Shown in pieces: positions 33,125 to 44,579 of a DNA stretch of 64,000 nt. Location of the stretch: NCBI GenBank assembly GCA_963932465.1, contig OZ010792.1:17377701-17441700 (forward strand), given 5' to 3'. The notes under the pieces are model-generated. The model saw only the letters and a list, made by a program, of their open reading frames with translations. It was not told the DNA's origin and made no database searches. How positions within the stretch are numbered: position 1 is the first letter of the stretch; the number at the start of each line of letters is the position of its first letter. Made by a program: the position numbers and the translations under genes. The stretch comes from Maratus speciosus. Its lineage: Eukaryota; Arthropoda; Arachnida; Araneae; Salticidae.

Positions 33125-33830
33125 TTAACCCCTTAATTCTTGCGCCCGTGACTTTCACGGGCAGCGTAAGCTCTTTTTTTTATTATTATTCAGATAGTTA
33201 TTAAAATTTAGGCGCCTTATCCAGAAAATCAAATTTGGGGAAATCGCGAAAAACCTCTGACTGCGTCCATAGGTTTTCATTGTAAGCCAAGATTTTACAA
33301 TGCCAGAAATGCACGATAAAACGCGGTTTTTTTTCTTCTTTTTTTTAGATTGCAATGTTTTTTTCGATGCAGGTTCGCCAATAGAATGGATTGACAGAGA
33401 AAGCTCGATTTTTTTAATTTTTGATAAGGAGAGTTTTTAAACTCACGTCCTCATATATATATACATATATATATTTTAAATTACTTTTTGAAATAAAATT
33501 ATATGTAACCTAGAAATCGTTCAAACATGCGAATCCGAAATTACAGCTTACTCTGCCTGGTAGTTTTTAAATAATATTCAAAAAACTATCTTCATTGCAA
33601 TGCGTTTTGCATCGATTAACCCCTTAACGCTCGAATTAAATTACGGTTGAATAATTCAAATTGCTTATTGGCACCACTTTTATGAAAAAGAAATATTCAC
33701 CTTATTTAACGACAGTAAAAATGATACTAAAGTATAGCCAATTTCACTATGTTATAACACTGGTGGGAATCAAACAATTTGAGTAAAAGGCACAGCCCGA
33801 GAATATGACGGGAGCGAGAATTAAGGTTAA
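33125..33830. mobile_element. ~700-bp TTAA-flanked MITE
   Basis: The left end is ttaaccccttaattcttgcg followed by cccgtg and cacgggc; the right end on the minus strand is ttaaccttaattctcgctcc followed by cgt and cgggc. Similarity spans about 38 bp. TTAA lies at 33125-33128 and 33827-33830. A third, related terminus (ttaaccccttaacgctcg) sits inside at 33616, so the element may hold a partial second copy. No coding capacity. Confidence 0.75.
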
Positions 33831-33839
33831 AAACGTATT

Positions 33840-34290
33840 TAACCATAGCTGCCAACTTTTATGTTTTGTCCTACCATTAAAATTTAATAGAAAAATTTCT
33901 TTTATTTAATCATCGAAATCGGCAAATTAAAAAAGGCAAAAATTTCTGTTAAATTTTAGTGGTAAGAAAAGAGTAAAAGTTGATAGCTATGTATTTAACA
34001 TTAAAAGTTCCAAGTTTTTAACCTTCATAAGTACTAAACTACTTGACCGAATTGCTTGTGGTTTGGTATCTAAGTGTAAAATGAACCGAATAATCCAAAT
34101 GTGATGTCAAAATCAGGAGTCAGCATTAAGAATTCTAAAGTTTGGTACAATTTGGATATTTAGACAACCCCTAAGCAGAAGTTAAGTATCACCTTAATTT
34201 GTAAAAGCTAATGTTAGTACCAGTCATATTTTTATACGATTATTTCTGGTACAGTTATTAAGGAGTGTTCTTTCTCTTTACAGGATTATG
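33840..34290. other. Unassigned DNA
   Basis: A weak echo (tgccaactttt near 33849 and aagagtaaaagttgatagct near 33968) suggests a small decayed inverted repeat of about 150 bp. Nothing else is recognisable. Confidence 0.3.
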
Positions 34291-34299
34291 AATTATTAT

Positions 34300-35050
34300 T
34301 AATCATTTTGTACAATTCATTTTCTATCGCTCTTTTTTTATCTCATGTCTCCAAAACAAATGGGACATTTGCTTTTCTTATGAAATTCCGCTAGTAATTT
34401 ATCATAAAAGCTTTTTTTTGGCAGAAATAGAAACTCATAAATTATTAACTTTTCAAAAAAGCATTCTTTTTTTCCAAATAATCTGTAAAAGAAAACTCTT
34501 CTCAATTGCCTAGCCAGTGTTTCTAAATTTGGCGGGGTTTTTATTCAGAAATTTTAAATTCACACCAGAAAATTTTGGGTAGTATTTTTTATTTATTGAG
34601 TGACAAAATGTCTACGCAAGCCCAAAAAAACCACTGAAAGTTTCTGGTATTAGTATGCATTATTTTGTTGGTTTTGCCAGATTTTTATTTCCTTTTTTAA
34701 GTTTCTTTAGCCCATTTCCTTCTATAATGAGACAAAAATAAAGATATAAATATGAATAAGAACTCTTCTTTTAGAGGATTTAGAAAATAAACAGCAATCG
34801 ATAATTACCGAAACTTAACAATGTATGTTAGAAGATTAAAATTTGGTACATAAAAAGAAAATTGTAGGTTGCAGGATAGTGTTAACAAATTACTTTAACA
34901 AATTAGTTTTGCTTGTTAAAGAGAAACAAACCATGTATTTATTAAATACCTTTCAATTTTCTAACAACAAGAATATCTGGCTTTTCAATAAGGAAGTTCT
35001 TTAGTAATATTTTTTTTAATACTTCAAATATGAAAAAAATAGCTTTTTAA
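34300..35050 (+). repeat. Diverged macro-repeat copy
   Basis: In order: atctcatgtctccaaaacaaatgggaca (about 34340), gctagtaatttatcataa (about 34389), agaaatagaaactcataaat (about 34424), cttctataatgagacaaaaataaagat (about 34712), gaactcttcttttagaggattt (about 34760), gataattaccgaaacttaac and agaagattaaaatttggt. This is the order of the better copies. It is heavily diverged. Confidence 0.6.
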
Positions 35051-35682
35051 GTTTAAAAATGTAAAAGTAGTCGAAATTTTTTTTCTCTTCCTCCTTTAAG
35101 TTCATACTTACTTTATAAATTATTATTTCATTATATCGTGTTTCAAATATATTTTTTAATTGAAAATGCAAAATAATTTTTGTTTCATTTTAATTTATAA
35201 TATTTTTTTTAATTTTTATTATTATGAATTCATAATTTAAATTATGACTTTAAAGTTAAAAGTGATTTTATGATTACACAATAAATTAATTGTTGCAGTC
35301 CAGTCATATTTACTAAATAAATTATTTAATGAAAAATATTTCTTAAAAACAGTCTTCCAAGCAAAATAAATATATTTTTCTTTATGCAGTATTGTGAACC
35401 ATTTTCTACGTAAAACCCATTTCTCGATATAACATTTTTTTGTCCTATAAGGTGTTTTTTTTTTGTTTTGTTTTTGTTTTGTTTTTTTACGACACAATGA
35501 ACCAAGTATATCATTAAACCTTCACTATACGATTTTTCCTATTTTTATAAAAAAAATTATTTGAAATCCATATATCGGTCTAAAAAGGGAAAAATAGTAA
35601 AAAAAAATTAAATTTCAAACGTTCAGCTAAAATTTGATGGTGTAAGCCCTATGTACACAATTAGGGTTTTAAAAAATTGTAT

Positions 35683-35728
<46 letters not shown>

Positions 35729-36100
35729 TAAATGAGCTTAAATTAATTAATTTTATCTGCTTAACACTGTGCATTTTTTTTCTATATTAATATTTTTAAG
35801 TATTCAGTAAAAATAATGAAAGTAAATTTTATCTTAATAGCTTGAGCGATTTTTTTTTTTTTGTTTCCAAAGTACAAATTCTAATTTTTTGTCTAATGCA
35901 GCCCTCTGACTTGGGCAAAATAAGTGTTGTTCCATTCTTTGGATTGTTTTTGATCAGTTATACGTTCAGACGTTCTTTGCAAACTACTCCAAATTAGAGG
36001 AAGTGTAATTGGCTTCGTTGCATCATGTGTTTAAATGTAGTTACATAAAGACTGTATTTTTCTGACACTTTTTCTGTAGATTGTAGTCGAAAAAACAGGT
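35050..36100. other. Unassigned AT-rich DNA with an (AT)n tract
   Basis: Holds an (AT)n microsatellite of nearly 20 units at about 35687-35724 and T-runs. Frames at 35237-35514 on the minus strand are Lys/Asn-rich from A/T runs. No gene or element end is supported. Confidence 0.35.
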
Positions 36101-36103
36101 CTC

Positions 36104-36311
36104 TTAACCAATTCGGGACCATAGGTGCATGTAAGAACGTTCATAAAGAGCTTACAAAATTTGTTTTTGGCACCAGTAAAAAAGAAAAGTAATATTTGCT
36201 TTGTTTATATAGAGCATTTTCGTGATTGTTTATGTACAGGTAACTTCTTTGAAAAAAATTGGTACCAGGCGAATAAAATTTTGTAAAAGCCACCGGTCCC
36301 GAAAGGGTTAA
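36104..36311. mobile_element. TTAA-flanked MITE, TTGGCACCAGTAA family copy 1
   Basis: TTAA at 36104-36107 and 36308-36311. Ends: ttaaccaattcgggacc at the left and ggtcccgaaagggttaa at the right. Inside are caaaatttgtttttggcaccagtaa and tatagagcattttcgtgattg, matched in a second copy at 37955-38162. piggyBac-type by target and CC ends. Confidence 0.88.
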
Positions 36312-37253
36312 CAAATAAATTATGAAAACACAATTTTACTTTTTTTAACGGTTCTAATACATTGATGTTACGTTGTTGCTGAAATAACAATTCAAATTTA
36401 ATGTAAAAAAAAAATAAGTCGATAATTTTAATAGTAAAAGTAGGCAACAATTATTAATTTAAATCTACTAATACGTTTCATTGTACTCATTTCGTTTCAT
36501 TTTGTTATTACATCGTTAATTATAGTCTAGATATGAATTTTTTTTTAAATATTTTTATTTATAATTTCATTCTGTTCCAGTGGCGCCAACTTTTGAAAAA
36601 CATTGGGTTGGCTCAAAACCATTTTAAGGTAAAAATGACACCCCATTTTGCTTTCTTTCAAAGTTTGGGAAAAGATGATATTTCGAGTTATAATAAGTTA
36701 AAATCTTTTAGGGTAGAATATAAAGCTGATATTTTATTTAATTACATTATATTCCTATGGGGTCTTCATTTTACGGACTCTAATAATTACTACTGTGCCA
36801 TGAATTTGACTACAAATTTAACGCAAGGGTCAAGATGCAATTTCTTGAACTGATGATACTAGAAAAATACTTCCAATTACAAAAAGTATACGAAACAAGT
36901 ACCTTAATTTTCGGCCTATAATCCGCGGATCAAACAATCATGTTTTGACCCAGAAATTTCATTTAATAGTTGGAGTTAAATATTTACCGCGATTTAATGA
37001 ATTACATTTTATGAAATAAGATTTCTGGGTCCAAACATAATTGTTTAATCCGCGGATTATACACCGGAAATTACGGTACATCTTTCATATATACGGTTTA
37101 TTTAAAAGGGGCTGCATGCTCATTAAAATACGAAATTTATTTTTTATACGACCTTCTTTTCGTATAACGTATATTTAGGAAAAGAATGACATTAGAAGTA
37201 AGTCCCAGGAAGGACAGTAAAAAAATTCCTTTGCGGACAATCATACTGAATTT

Positions 37254-37461
37254 TTAACCTTCCGTCTACCAGACGGGTCCATTGGACCCGACATGTACAT
37301 TCAAAATATTTATTCAAACCAGAAATTTCTTCAAAGCAAACTAAATGTATAAATCAGACAATAATAAGTTAAATAAACAAATTAAATAGTTTTAAGTAAA
37401 AATTCTGGTGTAGAATGTTTTTATAAAACTTGAGTAAAATTTCCGGTAGTTCTAGGGTTAA
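37254..37461 (-). mobile_element. TTAA-flanked MITE (CCCTAGAACTACCGG family), copy 2
   Basis: Inverted, nearly identical copy of 28063-28270, TTAA to TTAA (37254-37257 and 37458-37461). The very low divergence from copy 1 suggests recent spread. Confidence 0.9.
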
Positions 37462-37954
37462 AATTTATGAATTTTCAGTGTTTTCTGGCATTAAAAACGC
37501 GCCTTAACTATTTATAAGTACTTAACGAATGTTTTAATAAAATGAACCCATCTTTTATGTAGCACGGCATGTTACAAATATGGTCTCCTAACTATACATC
37601 TTCCAGTAAATGCATCAGAAGTTCTCAAGCTTCGTTTTAGAAGCCCCGCGCCAGCTGGAGTCTTGTTAGAGGCTCCAAGCATCTCTATACAATTCTAAAT
37701 AACTTTATCCTGAGTAAAATAATATTATTACCCTAAATTTGTCTTTAAATGTTTTTTCGAAAAAAAAGTTAGTATTAACTTTATTTCTAACAGCCAAAGC
37801 TGACATAATTATCGGGGAATGTATATATGTGAGGATCTTGAAACTTATAAACGCAAAAAAAATAAAGATTTAAAATATTTTAATGGTTCAAAGATTTGTA
37901 AAAATAAAAAATAATTATACTCATGACATTTGAAGAAAATTTGCACATTATTTT

Positions 37955-38162
37955 TTAACCCTTTGTGGTTGAACGTCGAGCCTGACTCAACATCATCTTT
38001 CTTTACAAAATTTGTTTTTGTGACCAGTAATAAAATAAAATAAAATTTGTCTTATTTAATTAGAGCATTTTTGAAATTGTTTAAATGGAGGTAATTTCTT
38101 TTAAAAAAGCGGTGCCCACCGAATAAAATTTGTGTATAAGAAGCCGGTCTTGAAAGGGTTAA
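37955..38162. mobile_element. TTAA-flanked MITE, TTGGCACCAGTAA family copy 2
   Basis: TTAA at 37955-37958 and 38159-38162. Same internal order as 36104-36311 (acaaaatttgtttttg, gaccagtaa, tagagcattttt, ggtaatttct, gaataaaattt, ccggtct, gaaagggttaa), with moderate divergence. Confidence 0.85.
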
Positions 38163-38749
38163 TACATTTTATACTCTATATTATAAATTATTCTATGATA
38201 TATACAATTTTCAAAAATGATTTTTATTAGTCGGATATTGCAGTCAGATCCCCGCGGAGGGATTTGCGAGAACCCCGCACGACATTGCGCCGGCCCTGTC
38301 TTCACTTATATTTGATTGCTGTCTGGTGACGACCGTTTTTCTGATCTGACGCATGTTGAAAGTTGTCTTAAAACGCTTTGGCAGCATTTTCTGAAAGGTC
38401 ATTTAACCTAAAAAATGGAAAGGGCCGAATAATAACTGTGAGTTTAGTGCATTTAGGTAGAAATTGTTTTTTGAGAGAAAATTAGTTGTACTCCTTTTAG
38501 GATGAAGGGGAGTAGGTAGAGGCAGGTTATGTTTCAGGATATTGTGTGACATTTATTGCTGTCTTTATCCTATTTTCAAGCTAAATAATTTTGTGAATGT
38601 CAACGAAATAATTTCTTTTCAGTGACTGAAAAAATAAATAAGCATGAAAATAGAATAATGAAAATTGGGTGCACTGGAAGTGAAAATTATTGGGTGGGCT
38701 CGGGCCCCATGTGCTCATATAAGTTGGCGCCACTGTTCTGTTCTTATTA

Positions 38750-39590
38750 CAAGCGCGGCATGACTACCGCACAAGTGCGGCGTCTCAGTCTGAATGTACG
38801 GGTGACGCGCCGTAGTGTAATGTTTTAGAAAAAAAAAAATTGTTAAAAAATATTAATAATTTGTTTTGAATTTTTTTGTCGCAATACACGCGTTGTATAT
38901 TTAAAATTAAATAGCACAGCATGATTTTTTTTATTTTATGTCCACCATGGGACTTTATACACAAATGTCCACCATGGGACTTTATACACAAATTCAAAAA
39001 AAATGTGCGGCATAAATCCCGGAATTACCCTACTAAAATAATTGTATTATATGATAGAAAAAGTATGCCAATTATTAAACTGAAAATTACAGTTAAAAAT
39101 TCGTAATATCCGAAAGCTTTTAGTAACAAAGCAAGCAAACTCTTCTTTTCCGAGCAGTGTTCGTGCAAAAATTGTTAAGGGGTTAAACTGGCAGATGCTC
39201 TTATTCAGAAACTTTGTAATCGAACAGTTTTTTTTCCTATTTTATATACCATTTTTCCATAAAAGTAGAGGTTCATTCATGAAATGCTGTCGATTTCCGG
39301 GCGCGACAGAACCCGAAAGGGGAAAAAATTGCCCTCGTGAAAAAACAATATTTTCTCTGAAGATGTAATTCATTTATCGCAAAATGAAAAGAATTGTTTT
39401 ATTGTAAATCACTTCAATAATCATTCCTGCAAGTCTCGTGCTTTTACGTTTAAAAATGAGTTCGTAAATGTCTTAAACGCGTTGTTGAGCGGGGCAATAT
39501 GTTTAAAGAACAGCCGAAATTTTTTGGCAATTCTGCAAAATGTGTCCGGAATCACTTTGTGGTGTTTATAAAAGTAACTAAATGTGGCGA
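38750..39590. other. Unassigned DNA with a 27-bp direct duplication
   Basis: A perfect tandem pair of 27-bp units at 38938-38964 and 38965-38991 (atgtccaccatgggacttta then tacacaa). The 39180 region has gttaaggggttaaa, which looks like a solitary TTAA-MITE end without a visible partner. No gene is supported. Confidence 0.45.
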
Positions 39591-39722
39591 CTTAAGGCTC
39601 CTGTCCTCACGAGCTAATGGGGAGGGATTTTTCAAGTATCTCGTTTGCATTTCGACAATTTTATTTATTTATTTTTTTTTATTTAGTTATTTATTTATTA
39701 TTATTTTTTTTTTTTTTTTTTT

Positions 39723-39922
39723 TGCATTGGACAGCCGAGATCCGCTCTACATTGCACCTTTTTTTACTTTTTCGATTTTGGTTGCATTTATTTTTTAGAA
39801 TGACACTTTCATGTTCAGAACCGGTTTTGAAAGTGAAAGTAACTTTATAAAAAAATACCTGCGACTAAAATCGAAAAAGTAAAAAAGGTGCAATGTAGAG
39901 ACGGACCTCGGCTGCCAATGCA
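39723..39922. mobile_element. 200-bp hairpin MITE (TGCATTGGACAGCCGAG), copy 1
   Basis: Left end tgcattggacagccgag with ctctacattgcacctttttt; the right end is its complement, ending ccaatgca at 39922. Pairing is about 60 bp per arm around an 80-bp centre. It is flanked by a T-run on the left and an A-run on the right, so the palindrome extends into the flanks. A second copy at 51631-52042 is split by another MITE. Confidence 0.85.
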
Positions 39923-39953
39923 AAAATAAAAAATAAATAAAAAATAAAAATAA

Positions 39954-39955
<2 letters not shown>

Positions 39956-40010
<55 letters not shown>
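39956..40010. repeat. (AAT)n microsatellite
   Basis: About 18 AAT units, giving long poly-Ile or poly-Leu frames that are artefacts. Confidence 0.95.
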
Positions 40011-40012
<2 letters not shown>

Positions 40013-40017
40013 GCAAT

Positions 40018-40597
40018 TTAACAAATTACAACGACCATTTGGAAAATGATTTTTTCTAAGACTAAACTTTAAGACACAAAAAATCGCACGGAGTTGATCA
40101 TACATTACGTACGCCATGGATTAAACATTAACATTCCTGGACCCATCTTGAACAAATTTTAAAAATAATTTCATTTTTACAAATTTCGGTACTGTAAATT
40201 TTTAAACTCCTACGGAGCTGGTCATACATTACATACGCCGTGGATTAAATATTAATATTCCTGGACCAATTTTAAATGAAATTTCATTTTTAAACTTCTA
40301 AACATCCCACAATATTACTTTTTATATCGTCGTATAGAGAAAAAAAAATGCATTTTTAATTGCAATTTGTTTGGAAGCTGTATCTCAATTTGTTTCCGAG
40401 TTGTAGGTTTTATTACTTTTTTGTCATTGTGGCAACAGAAGTATACATCTCTGTCGAAAGTAAAGGGTAAATACAGATTACTGTATAGACCAATCAGAAA
40501 ACGAATAAAATGAGGGATTCAACTAATAAAACGCTTGAGATATGTTTTTGATTTCCTACCTTGACCGAGGACAATAACCATTTTTCCAAATGGTTAA
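40018..40597 (-). mobile_element. TTAA-flanked element (ACCATTTGGAAAA ends), copy 2
   Basis: Inverted copy of 31041-31803, TTAA at 40018-40021 and 40594-40597. It contains two direct ~110-bp units around cacggagttgatcatacattacgtacg and acggagctggtcatacattacatacg, followed by ccgtggattaaa-type text and cattcctgga. In copy 1 only one unit is recognisable. It sits inside the 39592-40705 element. Confidence 0.82.
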
Positions 40598-40709
40598 AAA
40601 AATATTTAAAAATGTCGAAATGCAAACGAGATATTAGATAAATCCCTCCGCATAGGATTAGCATTAGCTGGTGAGTGTTTTCGCCGGCAAGGACAGGAGC
40701 CTTAAGCTG

Positions 40710-41265
40710 CTATCAGATTCACCAACTTTTCGAGCACTTTAACTCTTGATTTCCTCCAACTTTTCGCGAAATATTGTCTCAACAAGTGCCCCGTGTGATA
40801 GCAAACAGCAATATCCCCAACATTTTATCCACAGCTTTAAAAAGTCTCAGCTAGCCGCAACTTTTCCCTCCAACTTTCAACATTTCAGCCAATCAAAACC
40901 ATTTTTTCTTCTGGATCTTTTTTTTGTTGTTGTTTCGTTTCTTCAAAACAAGAGACATTTTCTTTCTTTACAAAATTCAGCTAATAATTTCTCATAACCA
41001 CTATTTTGTCTGTGTGGTAACGACAGAAACACATAAATAATCAGACTCTCAATTATTCTTTCAAGTATACTTTAAAGTGATTTTTCCTCACAACTCACTT
41101 CTGAAGAAAACGCTTTCCGGTTGCTTGCTTTATTATTTTGTTCCTTCTACCAAGCTTGTCTGCTTTCTTTGTTTTATTATCTGTCTTCAGTTCAATTTCT
41201 TGGATGGTGAAGAAAAAAAGAATAAAAACAAAACAATAAGATCCCTTTTTTTTTTTTTTAGAAGA
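40710..41265 (+). repeat. Macro-repeat copy, left part (interrupted by 41266-42654)
   Basis: From about 40920: cttcaaaacaagagacattttct, ttcagctaataatttctcata, aacacataaataatcagactctc, aagtatactttaaag, ctcacaactcacttctgaagaaaacgc, ttgcttgctttatt, gaagaaaaaaagaat and ataagatcc then a T-run and agaaga. The repeat resumes at 42655 with gattcgaggagaaatagc, so the intervening DNA was inserted. The first 200 bp (40710-40920) show no recognisable feature. Confidence 0.75.
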
Positions 41266-42654
41266 CTAGGGGGCTCGGCCCCCTACGAGCTACGCTCGCC
41301 AACCCCCGTCCAGACACCGCAGACTCTAAATGCACGCTAATGGGATCGGCTTTAAAAAGATTTCGAAAGACTGAATTATAATTTAAAAAACAGTGGCGAT
41401 CTCCCTATAAACGGATTTCTATTCATTTCTCTTTGATTGGGGAAATTTTAACGCCAAATCCGCTGCGGTACTACTTGATTATCCCGTCGACTAATTTCGC
41501 CAAATTATATAAATCGCCAAACCACTCGCCAACTTATACAAATTGATATAATTTTTATTTTAAATAACGAAAGAACAAATAAATTAGTGCAACATTAATA
41601 AAAATACAAATAAAACGCCGAAATAAAAATAACTTGATGACGTAGACACGTGTAACAACATTTCAAAATAAGCTAATATAAAAGGAATTAAGTAAACAGA
41701 ATCTTTGTCTCCCGGTATTTTTTAACAAAGCGAAAAGAAAGTTCTTTCAAATGAGACATTTTAAATTAATCGTTTTTAATCTGACGTAATTTTGACCAAA
41801 CTATTCTTTCCTAAGAAAAATAATTGAAAAGTATCCGCTCAAAATATCAAATAAATGTCTAACGCAATTTCTAAATTTAAGTCGTTTTGCAATATTATTT
41901 TGTGTTCGTTTTATGTAATAACTGTAATGTGACGTAAATATGACGTAATTTCTTCTATTTAAGACTTCTAACGCATGTTAATAAATTTATTATTTTACAA
42001 ATTCCTTTCTCTCTTAAAATTCACGTGTAATTATAGTTTTATGACGTAATTTTTAATAAGTTCCTGCTTTTTGTACATAATTATTTAATTCTAATTCCAA
42101 TGTTTTTTTCTGTTTATAATAGTCACGTGTAAATAAATTTTTAATTTATTACACTTATAAATATATTTTTTTTAAGCAAACATTATTGTTCCCGCTGTTT
42201 ATACAGTTGGCAACAGTTTAAATTAATATCACTTTCTAAAATCTGTAAAAAATATCTCTAGAAATGCTGAAAATTTGAATTTAAAATAGAAATAAAACAT
42301 AAAAAAAATAGCCAAATTAAAAAAAGAAATACAATCTGCACACCGGCAAATTCTAACGCATAAAAAGATCTAAAAATGATTACAGTCCCATGTATAGTTT
42401 TTACTGCTATAAAACTTTTTTAATGGAACGATTTTGTCCAACTTTAGCATTAAATATCTCTTAAAATAATTCTTCGATTTGAAAACTGTCTGCATCAGCG
42501 TGTTTATCAAACATTTCTCTATAATACCACCGATTTTCATATTTTTGTACGCAATATTTTTCTTAATATTAACGAAGAAAGACCTCCTGTCACAAAATAT
42601 TCAAAACCGGCGGCGGCGGCGGTGACAGCGGTAGTTACTTTTTTTTTAGAATAG
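41266..42654 (+). mobile_element. ~1.4-kb element inserted in a T-run, GC-palindrome head, shared 3' module
   Basis: It interrupts the macro-repeat exactly between agaaga (41265) and gattcgagg (42658). The head is GC-rich and self-complementary (agggggctcggccccct, then cgagctacgctcg). The tail is the 14612-15385 module, ending in the CGG run and ttactttttttagaatagag. No transposase or replicase is encoded. Insertion beside T-runs, a hairpin terminus and a swappable 5' half would fit a Helentron-like rolling-circle element, but the classification is inference. The 87-codon frame at 41077-41340 crosses the boundary and is not a gene. Confidence 0.65.
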
Positions 42655-43140
42655 AGAGATTCGAGGAGAAATAGCAATTGAAAATTATCAAATCTCATTA
42701 GAGCCAGAGTGTTTGAGAATATAAGAATTTGTTAGATAAAAGGAAGATTGTAAGTTTGTATATGGTGTATTGTATAAAGCTTTAATAAAGAAATGTAGTT
42801 AGGTAAGAGAATGAAACAATGTTATTTTTAAATGTTTTGCGTTTTGTGATGTGAGAAGTATCTGGCTCTCCATTAAGGATGTTCTGTAATAATTCTTTTC
42901 TATAGTCAGAATGTTCTATATTTTCTTGTTAGGTGGATGAAACAAAGTTGCTTTTAAATACATTTGAGTTTTGTGATATATGAAGTATCTGGTCTTCAAT
43001 AAGAACGTTCTGCAGTGATTCTTTTCTACGGTCGTTAGGTTCTATATTTCGTTGATAGCAGAGTTAAACAGCGTTGTTTTTAAATAATTTTGTGTTTTGT
43101 GATATGATGAGTATTTGTTTCTTCAATAAATATGACTTGT
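42655..43140 (+). repeat. Macro-repeat copy, right part with 127-bp triplication
   Basis: Continues from 41265. The block with gttttgtgat is present three times (about 42841, 42968 and 43094), 126-127 bp apart. Each unit carries gaagtatctgg, cttcaataa(g/a), acgttctg and gattcttttct. The same sub-block is triplicated with the same period at 53885-54265. Confidence 0.75.
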
Positions 43141-43144
43141 AATT

Positions 43145-43730
43145 ACCTGGTTGCCAACCTCCTGATTTATTTAATATCAGTAAATTCTTACAGAAATGCT
43201 GCCTTAATCTAATTGCTGAAATTGTGCGATTGTATAAAACAAATACTTCTACATTAAAATATTGGTATCAAAAAGATCGGGAGGTTGACAACTATGTAAC
43301 GAGTTTTTTTCTACAGTCGTAATCTTCTAAGTGCTTGTTAGGATTGTCGGAAGATGGGGTGGGATCTATACACAAACATAAATGGTTACTAGTTACCCTT
43401 AAATGATTCATGTAGTATAACTGCAACAGGTGAAAAAGGGTGTTTTTATGACAGCTGGTGGAGTTTCCTTTAACTAATCTATGTTTCATATCTGCTACAT
43501 TATGTTTTTAGAGGGACTATGGCACATTTCCTCCAATATATGGCAGTAAGGCTGATATTTAGTCAATTTGGCGGGAAGTAACAAAGAACATCAGATACTC
43601 AGAATTTGCTTATGTTTTGCATATTTTAATCCGTACTTAGTGTTAAGTTTTACAAAATATAAAACAATGTCTAGAATATCTTGAATATTTTGAATAAATA
43701 AACATAAGGTAAATTATCTAGATTCATAAC
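43145..43730. other. Unassigned DNA
   Basis: Mixed-composition sequence without element ends, repeats or protein motifs that I can recognise. The 65-codon minus-strand frame at 43292-43489 has no features. Confidence 0.3.
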
Positions 43731-43733
43731 ACA

Positions 43734-44331
43734 AGCCTGCGATGATTGTGTTGTTTAATTATAGATAATTAAATTTTATGTATTTTTTAGCGCCGAATCC
43801 GAATATTACCTTCATTTTTAACCATAACGTGAGGATTTTTTGCAAATCGTAAATTTCAATGGTAAAAAATCAAAAAATAGAGAACATCTTATACTAAAAG
43901 ATACAGGAAATGTTTGTATTTCTTAACTTTTGATAACTAATTTTTATATATATTTTTAGCACTGAATTCGAAAATGACCATTTTTAACCATCAAGTCAGG
44001 ATTTTTTGCAAATCGTAAATTTCAAAGTCAAAAAATAGCAAAGCAAAACTCTCATACTATAAAATAGATGTGATGGTTGTGTTTTTTAAATATTGATAAT
44101 TGATTTTTATGCACTTTTTAGCACTAAATAGTGAAAATAACCTTCTTTTTAACCCATCACGTCAGACTTTTTCGCAAATCGTAAATTCTAAAGTTAAAAA
44201 GTAAAAATTTTGCAAGAAATCCTGACGTGATGGTAAAAAAGTGAAAGTCATTTTCGGATTCAGCGCTACGAAATACGAAAGAATCAATTATCAAAAGCTA
44301 AGCAATATGACACAACCCAAATTTTGCAGGC
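43734..44331. mobile_element. ~600-bp foldback element with three direct units
   Basis: Three direct units of about 160-173 bp begin with tttttagc(g/a)c near 43784, 43957 and 44116. Each includes gaaaa-type text, acc(t)ttc, ttaacca, gtcaggattttttgcaaatcgtaaattt. The last stretch (about 44215-44275) repeats the unit start inverted (gcaagaaatcctgacgtgatgg, ttttcggattcagcgct). The outer ends share agcctgc and a gttgt/aattat core in inverted order. No coding capacity, superfamily unknown. Confidence 0.65.
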
Positions 44332-44334
44332 TAA

Positions 44335-44575
44335 TTAATAATTTTTCCCCATTTTAATTATGACATTAGTGTTTGCTTGTGTTGCAGATGTGAAGCATAA
44401 GAAAAATGCTAACCTATTATGTGAAAAATATATTTCTGAATATTTTCATTATTTTTCCTGTGTAATAAACCCTTCTCAGAATCATATATATATATATATA
44501 TATATTTAAACAAAATAAACTAGTCGGATGTGCCAATCCCAAAACTTTCTTCTGTCTCATATATGTTAATACTTC
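44335..44575. other. Short spacer with (AT)n tract
   Basis: Contains an (AT)n tract at about 44484-44505. Nothing else recognised. Confidence 0.4.
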
Positions 44576-44579
44576 AAAA

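Larger units (their letters stand above)
36578..38735. mobile_element. 2.2-kb hAT-type element with perfect 8-bp duplication
   Basis: Ends: cagtggcgccaactt at 36578 and aagttggcgccactg ending at 38735. The flanks ttctgttc (36570-36577 and 38736-38743) are identical. CAGTGG-type ends with an 8-bp duplication are standard for hAT. The subterminal regions share ttgggt with ggctc words. No hAT transposase is visible. Frames at 36533-36853 and 38622-38828 run across the two ends and are not protein-like. Two TTAA MITEs lie inside and are therefore younger or were carried along. Confidence 0.88.
39592..40705. mobile_element. TTAA-flanked foldback element (GGCTCCTGTCC ends)
   Basis: TTAA at 39592-39595 and 40702-40705. 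The left inner end is ggctcctgtcc; the right on the minus strand is ggctcctgtcc. Inverted similarity continues over gagctaatg, ggagggattt and atctcgtttgcatttcgaca (39610-39660 against 40695-40610). Two further elements lie inside: a hairpin MITE (39723-39922) and the inverted copy of the 31041 TTAA element (40018-40597). The long frames here are T- and A-run translations. Confidence 0.7.

Noticed and set aside
33616..33830. A separate 215-bp TTAA MITE
   Set aside because: The right terminus matches the terminus at 33125 better (about 38 bp) than the one at 33616, so the larger 33125-33830 unit is preferred, with the inner terminus left unexplained.
39795..40117. Minus-strand frames rich in Ile or Leu
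   Set aside because: They are translations of the (AAT)n microsatellite and the A-run.
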